A DNA stretch of 64,000 nt, taken from Acanthornis magna (taxonomy: Eukaryota; Chordata; Aves; Passeriformes; Acanthizidae). The first letter of the stretch is position 1, and every line of letters starts with the position of its first letter. The translations under genes were made by a program, and so were the position numbers. Of this stretch, positions 20,301 through 45,919 are shown piece by piece. The DNA is taken from contig JAWUZG010000005.1 of the NCBI GenBank assembly GCA_036785705.1, positions 4,268,501-4,332,500 on the forward strand. Direction: 5' to 3'. Under the pieces are notes generated by a model. That model did not search any database, was not told the origin of the DNA, and saw only the letters and a list, made by a program, of their open reading frames with translations.

Positions 20301-23300
20301 AGGACCATGGAAAAGCAGAAGAAAAACTTCCTGAGGGTTTGGCATTATTACTATTAGTGATGGCTGAATTCATTTTGCCTTATTTCCAATGCAGTCAGAT
20401 ATTCAAATAAAACTCGAACATCATCTGTTTGCCGTGATCCAGAGACAACAAGGATTGGAGACCAAGAATCATGGTGATGGCAATAGTTATATGCAGATTT
20501 TGCCTACCAGATCCAGTCTGGGACCTGTGAGAAAGACTCTACCTGGAAACAAGGGGAAAAGTTTCCTCTAAATGCAAAACCATTTCTAACTGAATCAGCA
20601 CTGGATGTGTGGAAAGAATATATTTGCAAGGGAAAAGATTTTACAAGAAAATTTTGCAAATGTAATCAATTCCTGCATGGAAAGAGTCTCTGGAGCAGCA
20701 GGGCAGAAGGCACTGGCTTTACAGCAACTGGAGAGGAATGGTTTGCAAAACCTCTGCACATCAACCTGTGCTATAATTATACAGCTCATTAGTTTAATCA
20801 CTAACAGCTCCAGACTCCTCATGATGAAATCAAGAGTGCTGTTTCTCTGATTTGGGAAGCTCTCAGAAATCAATTTTTTTTAAGCTGAAGTTTTTTTAAA
20901 AGGTTGATAAAACCAGGAACATTAAAACTCTATGTTCAGGAATTGAAGTAAATCAACTAAATAAAACATCCAATAAAAGCACCAAGAAAAACCCTAGAGC
21001 AAGCTTAATTGTGATAACTGAGTTTAATGATGTTAAATGGCAAAGCTCACCATAAAAAAATTACAACTGAAACTTCCCCCCAGTATTACTTAGGGCAGGT
21101 TTCACTCCACTTGGACAACAGGAACAGGATTCACAATTCATTTAGTCAAGGAAAACCTGTGGGGAGCAGGAGGGCTGAGGAAGCATGTCCATAATTAACT
21201 CCATTTGGAGGCACAGTTACGGTATGTGTGTGTGTGCATTAATACTTCATTTTCCTTCTCTCAAACATTTGTGCCCCTAAATTTATAACCAAGATTTGCA
21301 CATTTCCCCGAATGAGAACAAATCTGTGTAAGGCTTTGCTCTGACATTTGCTCAGCGTTGAGCCCACTCTGTCCCAGGCAAAAGCAGCACGAGTGGGCAC
21401 ACAAGGTGTCCCACCCCTTCCTTCTGCCAACAGCGACACAAGCCAGGGGGCACAGGCAGGCCACCCTCAGGAATTCAGGAATCGCAGCAAGGCCATGCCA
21501 GGCTCCAAGGGGCAGTCTAGGAGGTGCCATGGGCAGTCACCTGGTCACAGAAGGGAAACTCCCTCCAGGAAGCAACAATTAATGCCCACCCAGTTAAAGG
21601 CAGGTGCTGAACAGATGCCAAATTGCCACAAAAGCACCCTCAGCAGCACTTTATTGCAACCCTCAAAAGCATATTCTCTCTTGCACGTAACCAAGGCCAC
21701 TGGTGTTCAGGGCCAGCCTGGCCAGGGATCCCAATGCAGATGCCAACAATCCCCAAACCTTGCAGTCAGCCAAGGAATTGGGTTTTATTCCAGCTCAGCC
21801 AACTCAGGGCAAGACGCGCACAAACCTCAGAAGCTTCAAATTCTTCCCAGGGTTAAAAACTCAGCCGTGGCCTCAAACTTTTGTGGCATGGAAAGTCAAA
21901 CTCCTTTTCAAAGCACATGAAGCAGATGAAGAGAGGATTTCTTGGCACTGCTTTTTTTTTTGCACGGCCTCCTTAGAGGTTGTGAGCTTGCTGGTGCCCA
22001 TCAGCATCTTGCACTGTACCCCTGTTACAGTAAAAATTGTGGTGCAAGTCCAGCTGACCACATGCCACTGCTCTTAAAAGCATCACACCAAAGCAGGTTC
22101 AGAAAGAAAATATAAGATTTACAGAGTAGAGGTTTTTTGTTTCTCATGGCAGGGGCAGAATTATATCTGCTCGAGGGTTTCACAAATAGAAACTACTCAA
22201 CAAATGCTTGGAATTGGAAAATAGGTATAACCCTAAAGCAAAAAAGTCACTGAGAGAAGATTCAGCCAGGAGCCCATAGTTAATGATATACTAGATATTG
22301 CTGCCCTGACTTTGTGTTTCTACTTGCCCATACACACAATCATTTTAGAATCCTCAAAACAGCAGTAACAATTTAAAAATCGTTTATTAATAGGTGTTTT
22401 TATCAGAACTGTGGTGAAACCTCTGAAGCCATTAGGACAGAGTATCCCCTGTCCTGGGAATAATATGCTGGGAGCTGTTGACAAAAATTATTCCAGTGAC
22501 AAAGGTAAAAATCAGGGTGTACAGAGAAGCTCCTGGTTTCCCTCAGATGCTCTTTGCACCCACCACACAAAAACTTACAAACAACTTATAAAGATCAGAT
22601 TTGGGATGCTCTTAAGACAACACTTGAAAGAAGACCAAGGCCGAACACCCAGTATGAAGTTATGAGACAATAAAATAAATCAAACTTGCAGCTGAATCAC
22701 TGAACTTTTAACAGCTGTAGAGCAAATACCTGATACTGGGAGCAACTGCTATAAACCGGTAAAATTTTAAATATTCTGCACATTTCAGACCCCAAAACAG
22801 GACTGGCTATATTTAGCTTTAAATGGCAGATAGCCCTCATTAATATAAATGCATACTGCTATTCTTCTACTACTTTTACTAACACTGGCATTTGTCAAGC
22901 CAGTTGCAACTTGTGCAGGTAGCTGTATGAATTAAACACCACATTCTGAATTCTTTACTAATCTTTCTTTCAACAAGGTAGCAACATGTAAGTATAGCTA
23001 TAGTAAGTGCTGATGGGATTTATAACTGGGTCCTGGCTATAAATCATATTTTTATCAGCCTCAGAAACTTTTTATTACTGTTTTCATCCTTCTTTTTATA
23101 TATGGTATCTCCTCTCATCAGGAGGACCTATATCAAGGTGGTACTCTTACTACGTACCCCAAAAAATAATACAGATTTTTTCCACAAGCAAAAATTTAAA
23201 AAATTAATGCAAACATTTAGGGATTCCAAGGAGTCATTTTGAAGAAATAAGTATTTGCATTCACTGTAAAATTTAAAAGCTCCATACAAAGGGCTCGACC

Positions 23301-26300
23301 CAGCCCTGCTGAAACCAGTGACATTTGTCATAGCAAGAGGATGGAGCCAAACACACTGGAAATGGATCAAGGACATGGCATGGGTTGATAAACTGCTCCA
23401 TCATTGGCTCTTAATTTAAGCTTAGATCTCCTTTATAAGGCAAGTGGGTGAGAACAGCAAAGAAAAACCCTGTATCAATCACCACATCCACACAGTTCCC
23501 AACTCCTATTTATAGTTTTGCTTTGAAATTGAGGAGAAAAATGCAAAGCATCATGCCAAAGGGGAACAGCTATGATCCACAGGACTCTGAGCTGCAAGGC
23601 TGCTGTTTTATTTCAAGTGTGCTGTCCACCACACTCAGCACTGCTGCAAGTTCAGACTTCATCAACATCCAACTTTATTAAAAGTTTCAAAGATCTTTTC
23701 TTTGAGTTTCTCAGAAAAAAAGTAAGGAGGATTCAATGGTTAAGATGCTTTAATGATTGACAAGTTGTGGTCAAAAAAAAGTCTCCTGTCTTTCTCCATT
23801 ACCCGGACTTTGGCACCTCCAGAAACTTGGAGGCTCCCAGAGCTTTGCTTTTTTTTAGAGAAGTTTTATGAATCACTGTCTTGCTTTTGCTTCTCTCACA
23901 TGAAAACGCCTCTTAAAATTAACATACTGAGTTAAAAGAAAGCCCAAGTAGCCATTAAACAGCTGTTTCAAAATGTCACACCCATAGCTAAGCAATCATT
24001 AGCAGCATTTCAACAATGGATTTGAAGAGCTCCAAATTCACCTTTTTTGACTGATTTTGCTCCATCACCCAACACACCACAGATCAATCACATTTTGCCC
24101 TCTTATCATTCAAGGAATTCAGGGCCTTGGGTCATTTCAGAACTTCCTGTATTCCTTGGTATGTACCATAAGTCCCATATTAAACATTTAAAATTAGAAC
24201 TTTGGCTCTTCACAGCCAACAAAGACCTGCACGGCCTCACAGGGTGACACAGAGAGGAGCCCTGAGCAGTGCTCAGCCCTCAAATGGGATTTTTGGCATG
24301 TTTTCCAGAGCACAAATCATTTTAACGTGGGCACCCAAAAACTGGATTGACGGAGAGCAAGCACACACATTTGGCAGCTTTGTGCATTATACATGATGTT
24401 CACTTACATTTCTTTTTACATTAACCGAAGATCCAGGTCAAAGTCATCTGTAGCATTAGAAGTGGTGCTAATTCAATTTAGAAAACAGGAATCTAAACAT
24501 TACCCCACACAGAGGGGAGTGCTGTTGCAGTTAGCTTTGCTCAACTCTTTTAAGGGCGCAGCACTGAATGATCAGAGTTCACAGAAATGCCTGGAAAGGC
24601 TTAGAAATCACACCTCTAGGTCCTCCTCTTTAATTCATGAACTAAGGGTCTCTTCAGCCCCTCTCCACTCCCATTGCACACAAAAAGGGAAGAGCACCGT
24701 CCGTAATAAATTCTGTAAGATTTGCTTTTTCTGTAGATTTTTCTCTTCACTTCAAATAAAAAACACTCTCTGTGCCAATCACTCACCCATGCAAACTAAA
24801 AATTGAAATGAAAACCAAGCAGTTGTTTTCTATGATTCCGTAAATATTCTGCCTATCCTTGGAAATTTAGGAGGAGTTGCGTCGGCAGAAGCAGCGCCCT
24901 GCAGGCACCACCAGAAAACAGGCGGAACACAGCCGGGAGCAGCACACCCCGTGCTCAGTTCACCAGTGCCACCGTGTGGCAGAGGGTTATTTTAAATAAA
25001 TACACACTAAATCACGCATTTTAGGGTTTCGCTCTCTCCAGGGAGCTTGCTGCAAACATAGCCAGGGTATTCTCAGTTTTGGTACTATAGAAAAGCCAGG
25101 GCACGGTGAGGACCATCACCCACGAAAGGGATAGACTCTGGAATTAAACCCAGCACGACCTGGAATTAAAATGTGCTGTTTCACATTACCTTGAAGGAAT
25201 TGTACTTCAGTGAACTGGTTGGGAAAAAGAAAAAGTAACTCTCACTGTGGTTGCTTATCCCTCTGATAATCTGGCGAAGTCAGTGTTCCAGGCCCATCTA
25301 CTAATTCCTTCCCTCTATCCAATGCCAGGAGCAGGCCCCCAGGACAACACCCCCAGCCAAGGCATATTTACTGCTTCAAATAAAGCACATTTACTTCAAA
25401 GACACTCTGCAAATAAAACAAACACTTGCAGAATCTCAAATGCTACACCAAACAGGTCTATGTATTCAGTAAGTAAATATATACAAGCAGAACTTCCATG
25501 TGGAACCTGTCCCACTGACCTGGAATATTCCTGTTTCCTGGGGAGTTGGTGAAAGAGCAAGCAGCACAACAAAGAGGTATAAAATACAAAGGTAACTCCA
25601 TTAAGAGGACAGAATTTGTTAGAAGGAATAGTTTTCTTTCCATTAGATGGAAACACACATTAATACAATCTTGCAGCAGGTGTACATAATGATTTCAGCA
25701 CAACCCAGACTTAAGCCATCTGAGCAAGTAAAGTGGTTTTGAGTGTCAAAGAACCCAAATCCACAGCTCCCAGAAGCCATTGCAGCTCTAATTCAGTACC
25801 TGGCCAAAGACATTCAAAATTCCCGGAAAGAAGAATTACATATAATCTCTATTTTCAAGTAATACAGAGGGGTCTCTCTCAGAATATATAATAATTGCCC
25901 ACTATCCTACAGAACTGCCCTTGCCAGCTCATGTTAACAGATTTGAGTCAAAGCCTCTGCACAGATAAGGTCCCTGCAGCTGAATACAGAAGCTTCCACT
26001 ACAGACCCTCAGTTTTAGATGCTGCTCCAACTCTTTGCATCTGCTGAGCCTGTTTTTACCTGCCAGAAGTTCCAGTTGCCCAGGTTTGGCTTTTTTCTTC
26101 AACATAAAACACCTAAAAGCTGGCCTGTAGAGACGCATTACATCCCATACACCAGCGGGAAGTAGTGGTTTAACACAGTTTGATGAACATAAGACACTTT
26201 AATTCTCATCTTAAAACAATAATCAGGACAAAAGAAAGCTCAGGGAAACATGAAGGAGTTGACTCCGCTTGTTCAAGTAAGGATCTTATCTTTTCTTTAG

Positions 26301-29300
26301 TGTTATGCTTCTGTTGTTTTCCACCACAGGTGGAAAAAAAAAAGCAATTGTTTTCCTGGAATACTTTACTAATTTTAGATTTCACAGCAATAAAAACCAG
26401 AATGCAAATTGCTTAGAAGCTTCTCCCTTGAAAGAAAAAAGTATGATACCTTTTGCGTCTGTTACACCGTGGGCATGACGCACAGGCTTTATATACACAT
26501 ACTTTAACTACTAACATATCCAAATAAGTTTTCTGGGAGATAAAAGTTTCCTCTGACAATTGTTCAACTCTCTGCCTTACTTACACATTATAGGGTGCAA
26601 AAATAAAATTAAAAAACCCCACAGTCATCTCATTCTAGAAATCAGAGCACTGGTTTAGGGAAAGAGGATTTGGATCTTCAACTTTTTTCAAGTGTTCAAG
26701 CACTACTATAAGAGAAATGGTTAGGTGTGGAGAACTCCAACTTACTCAACAGGACAGGAAGGCTTGGGATGAGCACAGGCTTGAGTTTAGTCACCAACAT
26801 CTTCTGCTTGAATCCACCTTCCACTCCCAGGGCACACGGAATGCTGCCATTTCACACTTCCTACTCAAGGAGCAGAGCAGCACAGAGCCCTTAGGAACCT
26901 GGGAGAGAAAGGAAGTAGGACTGGTGCTGTGCTGCCCTAAAACAGGATGAGACACAGGTGCCCCAACAAGGTCCAGGAGGCTGAGGGGCAATTTGTTTAA
27001 TGCAATCAGCCCCCTCCTTATTTCACTCAAATCAAAGATTACACCCACTTGCCACAGACGTTGTGATTGCTAAATTCATCCAAATGAGTTTCCTGAAGAA
27101 CCGTGAGACACTCCAGTTATTACAGCTAAGGAAATCTAGCAGCATCTGAAAGCCATCACAAGAAGCACAGCAGGAAATGGAAGTGGAGCTAAACATGACA
27201 AGAATAAGAAGAGAAAACCAAGTAAAGCAGAAAGTTAGTTGGTTTAAAGTCATGCAATTTCAATAGATACTCCTAAGGCTTCTTTAGAAAGTTAGGATGA
27301 GAGATCTGTGCCCTGCTAAAACAAGTTCATCAGCTCAAAAAAAGTTACTTGCTCAGGTGCAGCATCTCAGGGCTCCCAGGGCTATTTAGTGATGCCATGA
27401 TTGCACTTCACAGTTTGTATTAAAGACAGCAATAGGACACCCTACCTGGGTACAGCTGGAACATTGCTGGGAATCTTTCCTGGAACAGTTACAGGTACTA
27501 TTTCTTATCAGCGTTGTCCTTTTCTTCAGTGATGGAAAAAAGGGGGGAAATAAATCACTGTCAGGCTGTTTGCTAGGGTTTGTCTTTTTTTTAATTTAAG
27601 TGCTATATTGACCTGCTTTTATAGAACCAGGTTTGTGCAATGGGTTCCACTTTAAAGCAAAATTATCATAAATAAAATAATAAGTGTGTAGAGCTTTATG
27701 CCAAAATTGTGTAAGGAGCTCAATTTAATCTTGTTTATAAAGTAGCATATAAACTTAAGCCTGGGAAAAAACAGAGCCATAAGAAGCCATCCAGTGGAAG
27801 AGTGCATGGAAAATGGTCACTGCCTCTTGTCAGGGCAGATGGTTCCATGTTTACCATTCCTTAAAATAGCCACACATCTTTTTTTTACAAGTGTCTGTAG
27901 CGCTTGAAATGAGATATTTACTGAGCTGCAGGATGGGGATGGATAGAATTGGGTGATCAGCTACAGATGAGCCCTGGCCAAAATAAATACGGGGCTTAAG
28001 ACTAAGTGGATCATAACTAATTCCCTCAAGGAACTTGGAAAACTTTAATGCAGATGAGCTCTCTGCTGCACCAGCACACCCAGCGAGCTGGAGAGGATGG
28101 GGCATAGGCAAACTGGCCAAAAGGGAGCTTCTTAAGCTGCTCCTGAAAAAAAAAAACCCTACTTTTATTAACAACCATAGGATAAATATCAGGAGGACTT
28201 ATACAGCATAAAAATATGGAATAATGTCATAGGGAGATATTTAATATGTTTATTTCAGTGTGGCAGAGGCTGCTAGGAAAGGCTCAAAATCTACTGCGGC
28301 TCTCCTGGAAGCTTTAATAATAATAAATTAAAAATACTGTATTAAAAACAAGTTGCTGTATTAGCTCCATGCTTTCCACAGACGCTTGTACATCCACACC
28401 AGCTTTGGGTGTTCCAGAGAGTAGAAGGCACCTGGTGAATTCTGGGTTTTCCTTAACACTGCTCCTCTGAGCAAATGTCTCCCAGGAGAGCCTCACAGGC
28501 TTTGCGTGACTTGGGAGCCTTTGAAATGGTTACAGCAGGGCTTTCTGAGATGAAAACTGCATTTGTACGTTATTGTGGACGCTAAATTTTCAAATATAGC
28601 AAATAAATCTAATTTTACAAGAAAAAGGTGTACTCAGGATGGACTTTAAAAATTTTTGGCAGGCTCAAGCTTTTTATGCTAAATAGCTGCAGGTGTCTAC
28701 ACTGGGCTGGACTTCTTTTGTGGTTTGTTTTGGGGTTGCTGTTTGAATTTCCAACAGTGGAATTAAAAAGAATACCAGAGAAAATTTAATGAAGAGGGAA
28801 ATGAACTGCAAATCTTTCTTACTAAATGCAGCATGCTCTTGCTTTTTTCATGAGATTAAACACTAATTTTGTTTGCTGCCTCATATCTTGAATGAAATCC
28901 AAGCTCTGGTATCCTTTTCCTGTTACAGTGGTACAGCCATAGTTTGTTAGTCCCTGACAGTGATGAAATATTCACTTATCATTTGGGTGAGTGTGAGAAT
29001 AGCAATTTTAATGAGTAGTAAGTACATTAAAAACTTTCCAAACAATTGTCTGTTTCTCAGTAGCAAAGTGTATGAGAACTCAGGAGAATATGGAGAACAT
29101 TGTTGCTTTGCCACCTAATATATTTTTGTACCAAATAACACTGTATCAATAAATTATAAACCTGGATAAAGTTAACTGCCCTTTTGTCCAGGCCAAATCC
29201 CAAGTTTCTGATCATTTTCTTTCTCTCTTTTGTGTCTTGCCAAAAAGATAAGAAACAAGTTGGCACAGAAGAAAAATTGGTGGACTCTTCTGCCAGTGAA

Positions 29301-29829
29301 TCTGTTTCCTATAAATGCAGCTTGGACAGAAAAATCCAGTTAAGTAAATAAACAATATCAAAAGAGCATTAGAAATAAAATAATAGTAAATTATTAGGTT
29401 TTTTATTAATTACTTGTCAAATTTAAATTATTACATCCAGATGGCAGATGAGGTTAAGGTGATGTGTGACAGTTTATATTTATTTAATCCCACATGGATC
29501 TATCTCACTGTTGGTGTGATCACATTAGTGTTCACTCACCTCAGCGACATAATGAGCTTTACTGACCTATTTTGCATTGTACCGAGGAAAAATTAATGAA
29601 CAAAACCACTGTCCCCTGAGTGACATTCTGATGCATTCTGAGCACGGAGAGAGTTTGTACAAGAAGTTTGTGATAAGCGATTTCTGTGTTCTAACCCTCT
29701 TCTTGCACATTGTAGATTATTTTTGTGTTCCTGGTTTAAAGCATATGTTTTGGGCGGGTTTTTTTGTGGGCGTATTACAGAACGAGGTCTGTGGGGCAAA
29801 TTCATTCTAAATGCATATATTTTTACCCT
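11306..29829. other. Intergenic region between EFEMP1 and PNPT1
   Basis: About 18.5 kb without a gene I can support. Numerous open frames of 60-216 codons occur on both strands, often overlapping in antisense. None shows a recognisable domain, a paired splice-site structure or a plausible promoter. A small GTAG tandem lies at 16580-16595. Longer open frames at 14954-15319 (+), 14962-15612 (-), 18780-19283 (+) and 21348-21920 (+) are unrecognised and treated as chance. The region could hold lncRNA exons or enhancers, but the sequence alone does not show them. Confidence 0.6.
16580..16595. repeat. Short GTAG-type microsatellite
   Basis: Four near-perfect copies of a TAGG/GTAG tetranucleotide. 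It is a minor simple repeat. Confidence 0.7.
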
Positions 29830-30154
29830 CATGAATTTAAGCCGGCGTTTCCCCTCAGGAAGGGCCGGGAACTTTTGGCGGTAACGTTACCGAGTCTCCC
29901 AGGAGCCACCTTGGCCCTGAGGTGCCGGTGGCGTGAAGGGGGTGGAGGCCGCTGCAGGTGTCCTCTTCCTCGCCCCGAGCCGCCATTCCTGCGGGTTTTC
30001 CTCAGATTCCAGGCCGAGTTGGCTCCAAGGCCGCCTCGGGCGCCGCCTCGCGCCTTTTCCTGCCACTTTTTACCTCAGGATTCGAGAGGGAGGAGCAGCC
30101 GCGTTCAGGCGCTCGGCGCCGCCTGACCCTCCTCAGCCACTATAGCGCCCGCAC

Positions 30155-30164
30155 GGAATCGAAA
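30155..30164 (+). promoter_or_regulatory. PNPT1: ISRE-like (IRF-binding) motif
   Basis: GGAATCGAAA differs at one position from the GAAANNGAAA core of the interferon-stimulated response element and is followed by CC. It lies about 100 bases upstream of the PNPT1 start codon and 20 bases before a CCAAT box. Human PNPT1 was isolated as the type I interferon-inducible gene old-35, so the position is plausible; function is inferred. Confidence 0.4.
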
Positions 30165-30184
30165 CCGGCGCGGCGGCGCCGCAG

Positions 30185-30189
30185 CCAAT
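30185..30189 (+). promoter_or_regulatory. PNPT1: CCAAT box 1 of PNPT1
   Basis: CCAAT in the context AGCCAATCC, a good NF-Y site in the CpG-rich promoter, 74 bases before the start codon. Confidence 0.55.
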
Positions 30190-30226
30190 CCGCTTCGCTC
30201 TTACTGCGTGGCGCCGCTCCCCTGAG

Positions 30227-30231
30227 CCAAT
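30227..30231 (+). promoter_or_regulatory. PNPT1: CCAAT box 2 of PNPT1
   Basis: CCAAT in the context GAGCCAATGG, spaced 42 bases from the first. It overlaps an in-frame ATG at 30230 that is probably not a start (see the gene entry). Confidence 0.5.
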
Positions 30232-30262
30232 GGGGTGGCCGCCCTTTCGTGCCGCGGGCGCT

Positions 30263-44235
<13,973 letters not shown>

Positions 44236-44238
44236 CAG

Positions 44239-44962
44239 GTAAGGCCAGAGGAGCAGCTTCAGCTGACTCAGTGCTGCACTTTGTAGCTCTTGGAAAGAAT
44301 TGTGTCAGTGTGGGTTTACACTGAGCAGTTAGCCCTCGGTGCTGTGCCGGTGCTGGGTTGAAGCTTGTTGGGAATTAACAACTGGCCCTTCACGTGCTGG
44401 AGTTGGAGAGAGCTTGATACTGTAAAATTGGTTTAAATGCCTTGACAGTCTCAGGCATTCTGGACAGCCCACTCTGTCCAAAACAAACTTACTTGTTTAT
44501 CTACAATTTCCTTTTTCTCTACCTTTTAAAGAAAAAACCGAACGGTATTGGAAGGGAAGGAAAAATAAGCTGCTTTCTTGATTAAGTCAATAGTGGAGAA
44601 AATTTCAGTCAGTTAATGAAATGGCCAAAGCTCTTCCTTAGAAGTAGTTTTCCACATGTATTTGACTGTCAGTAGGCTTGTGCCTCAACTTTTCCCAAAA
44701 TTTGTGTGGGTCTTCTTGTTCTTAGAAAGCTGCTAGAACAGGAAGATGTCTGACCTTAAAATCAGGAGCAGTTACACAGCAAGATTGGCAAATGCAAAGG
44801 CACAGTGCACCAGTGGTAACTCAGGGCAATCTGTGATAACCTTCTAGGAATGATTGACAGTACTTCAAGAAGGGAAAAATCACTGAAGAAATCTTGTTTT
44901 TAAGAAATGTTTTTGAATTTCATACCTTGGAATAATGAGTTAGTATTTTCTTTCTCTTTCAG
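44239..44962 (+). other. PNPT1: Candidate 3' UTR intron of PNPT1
   Basis: The donor begins three bases after the TGA and reads CAG|gtaagg. The acceptor region is a long pyrimidine tract ending cag|G. Because the exon junction would lie only 3 bases after the stop, it would be within the distance that does not trigger nonsense-mediated decay. Confidence 0.45.
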
Positions 44963-45128
44963 GTAAAAAGGTGTCTGTGAAAATACAAGTGACCTTTGCT
45001 AGAATCTTTACGTGACCTCGCAAGAATATGCAGGTGGATGGTAGTTAATCATATTTATAAAATAGACACTATTTATGCTTAAAGGTGATGTAGAACTTCA
45101 AAACCTTCAAATTGATTAAAAACATTAA

Positions 45129-45134
45129 AATAAA
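45129..45134 (+). promoter_or_regulatory. PNPT1: Poly(A) signal of PNPT1
   Basis: AATAAA followed at about 20-30 bases by T/G-rich sequence. It is the first canonical signal after the stop codon with a good downstream element. Confidence 0.6.
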
Positions 45135-45709
45135 AACAGAAACAAGCAATGCCCTTGTCTTGTGTAGCAAGGCTGAGATGAGAGTATAAGAACATGGAAT
45201 TCTACAGACTGAGAAGATGATATTTCAGTGCTTAAGATCCTTCTCATTATCAACTCAAAACTGTGAATATGAGAAGCAAGAATTGAACAATTCTTTCGTG
45301 GGAGAAGGAATTATCCTGTACACTTGGTTAAGAGGTACATTTGGCCGAAGTTTTACTGACTTTGTGTACAAGTGTTCAAGACTGAAATGTTGAGCAAAAC
45401 ATAAAGACTTGGAAGTATCACCTTTAACATGATGGATGCTGTTTTAGATAAATACATCTCTCACTCTCAAAAGGTTCAGATTTTGTTCAGCTAAAATATC
45501 TGCTCAGAACTTGGCTGAAACATCACCCCTTATTATCTGCGTTCCTTGGCACTGACTTTTAAAATACATAATTAAAACATTACAGTTAAAATACTTTTTT
45601 TGAATGAACAGTTAATGTGATAAATCTTCCCCTAAAACACTCTCATTAAGAGTATCCTAATCCTTCTATTAATTATGTTGGCATCAGTGAGTTCACTGAT
45701 CTCTTTTAG

Positions 45710-45919
45710 GCTTCAAAACATTTCCCAGGGGCTCATGAGAACTACTCGTTTTTCTACTGTGTGGCACAGACTTTGAAAATCAAAGAGGGTCCTTCTGATG
45801 TTCACCAATTTATATGCAGAACTAATAAGAAAATCAACTTCCCACCTGATGGCAAGTGGGCTGTGAACCTCCTGAAAGAAAAAGCATTGGCAAGAGGAGA
45901 ATATGTGAATGTACAGTAA
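45710..45919 (+). other. Terminal-exon-like open frame of unknown identity
   Basis: Between PNPT1 and PPP4R3B, a 69-codon open stretch without ATG begins right after an acceptor-like ctcttttag and ends with TAA at 45917-45919. An ATTAAA poly(A) signal follows at 45952-45957. The translation includes E-G-P-S-D-V-H-Q-F-I-C-R-T, then P-P-D-G-K-W-A-V-N-L-L-K-E-K. I do not recognise it. The spacing of E-G, I, T-x-K, P and K-W followed by an amphipathic helix recalls the C-terminal half of chemokines, but the usual cysteines are absent. No upstream coding exon was found, and an open frame of this length can arise by chance. Confidence 0.2.

Larger units (their letters stand above)
29830..30262 (+). 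promoter_or_regulatory. PNPT1: CpG-rich promoter and 5' UTR of PNPT1
   Basis: The sequence turns abruptly from AT-rich to strongly GC- and CpG-rich from about 29840 and stays so through exon 1 to about 30480. No TATA box is evident. Two CCAAT boxes lie at 30185-30189 and 30227-30231, and an ISRE-like site at 30155-30164. The arrangement fits a housekeeping CpG-island promoter with an added interferon input. The transcription start cannot be fixed from sequence; it is probably within about 100 bases of the ATG. Confidence 0.75.
44236..45155 (+). other. PNPT1: PNPT1 3' UTR, possibly with an intron
   Basis: The sequence after the stop runs to an AATAAA at 45129-45134, followed by a TTGTCTTGTG element, so cleavage is likely near 45150. 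A strong donor (CAG|gtaagg at 44236-44244) and a strong acceptor (ctttctctttcag ending at 44962) suggest that 44239-44962 can be spliced out. The transcript end is inferred. Confidence 0.6.

Noticed and set aside
21348..21920. 190-codon plus-strand frame rich in Ser, Gln and Gly
   Set aside because: No motif, several alternative frames open in the same place, and no start or splice evidence.
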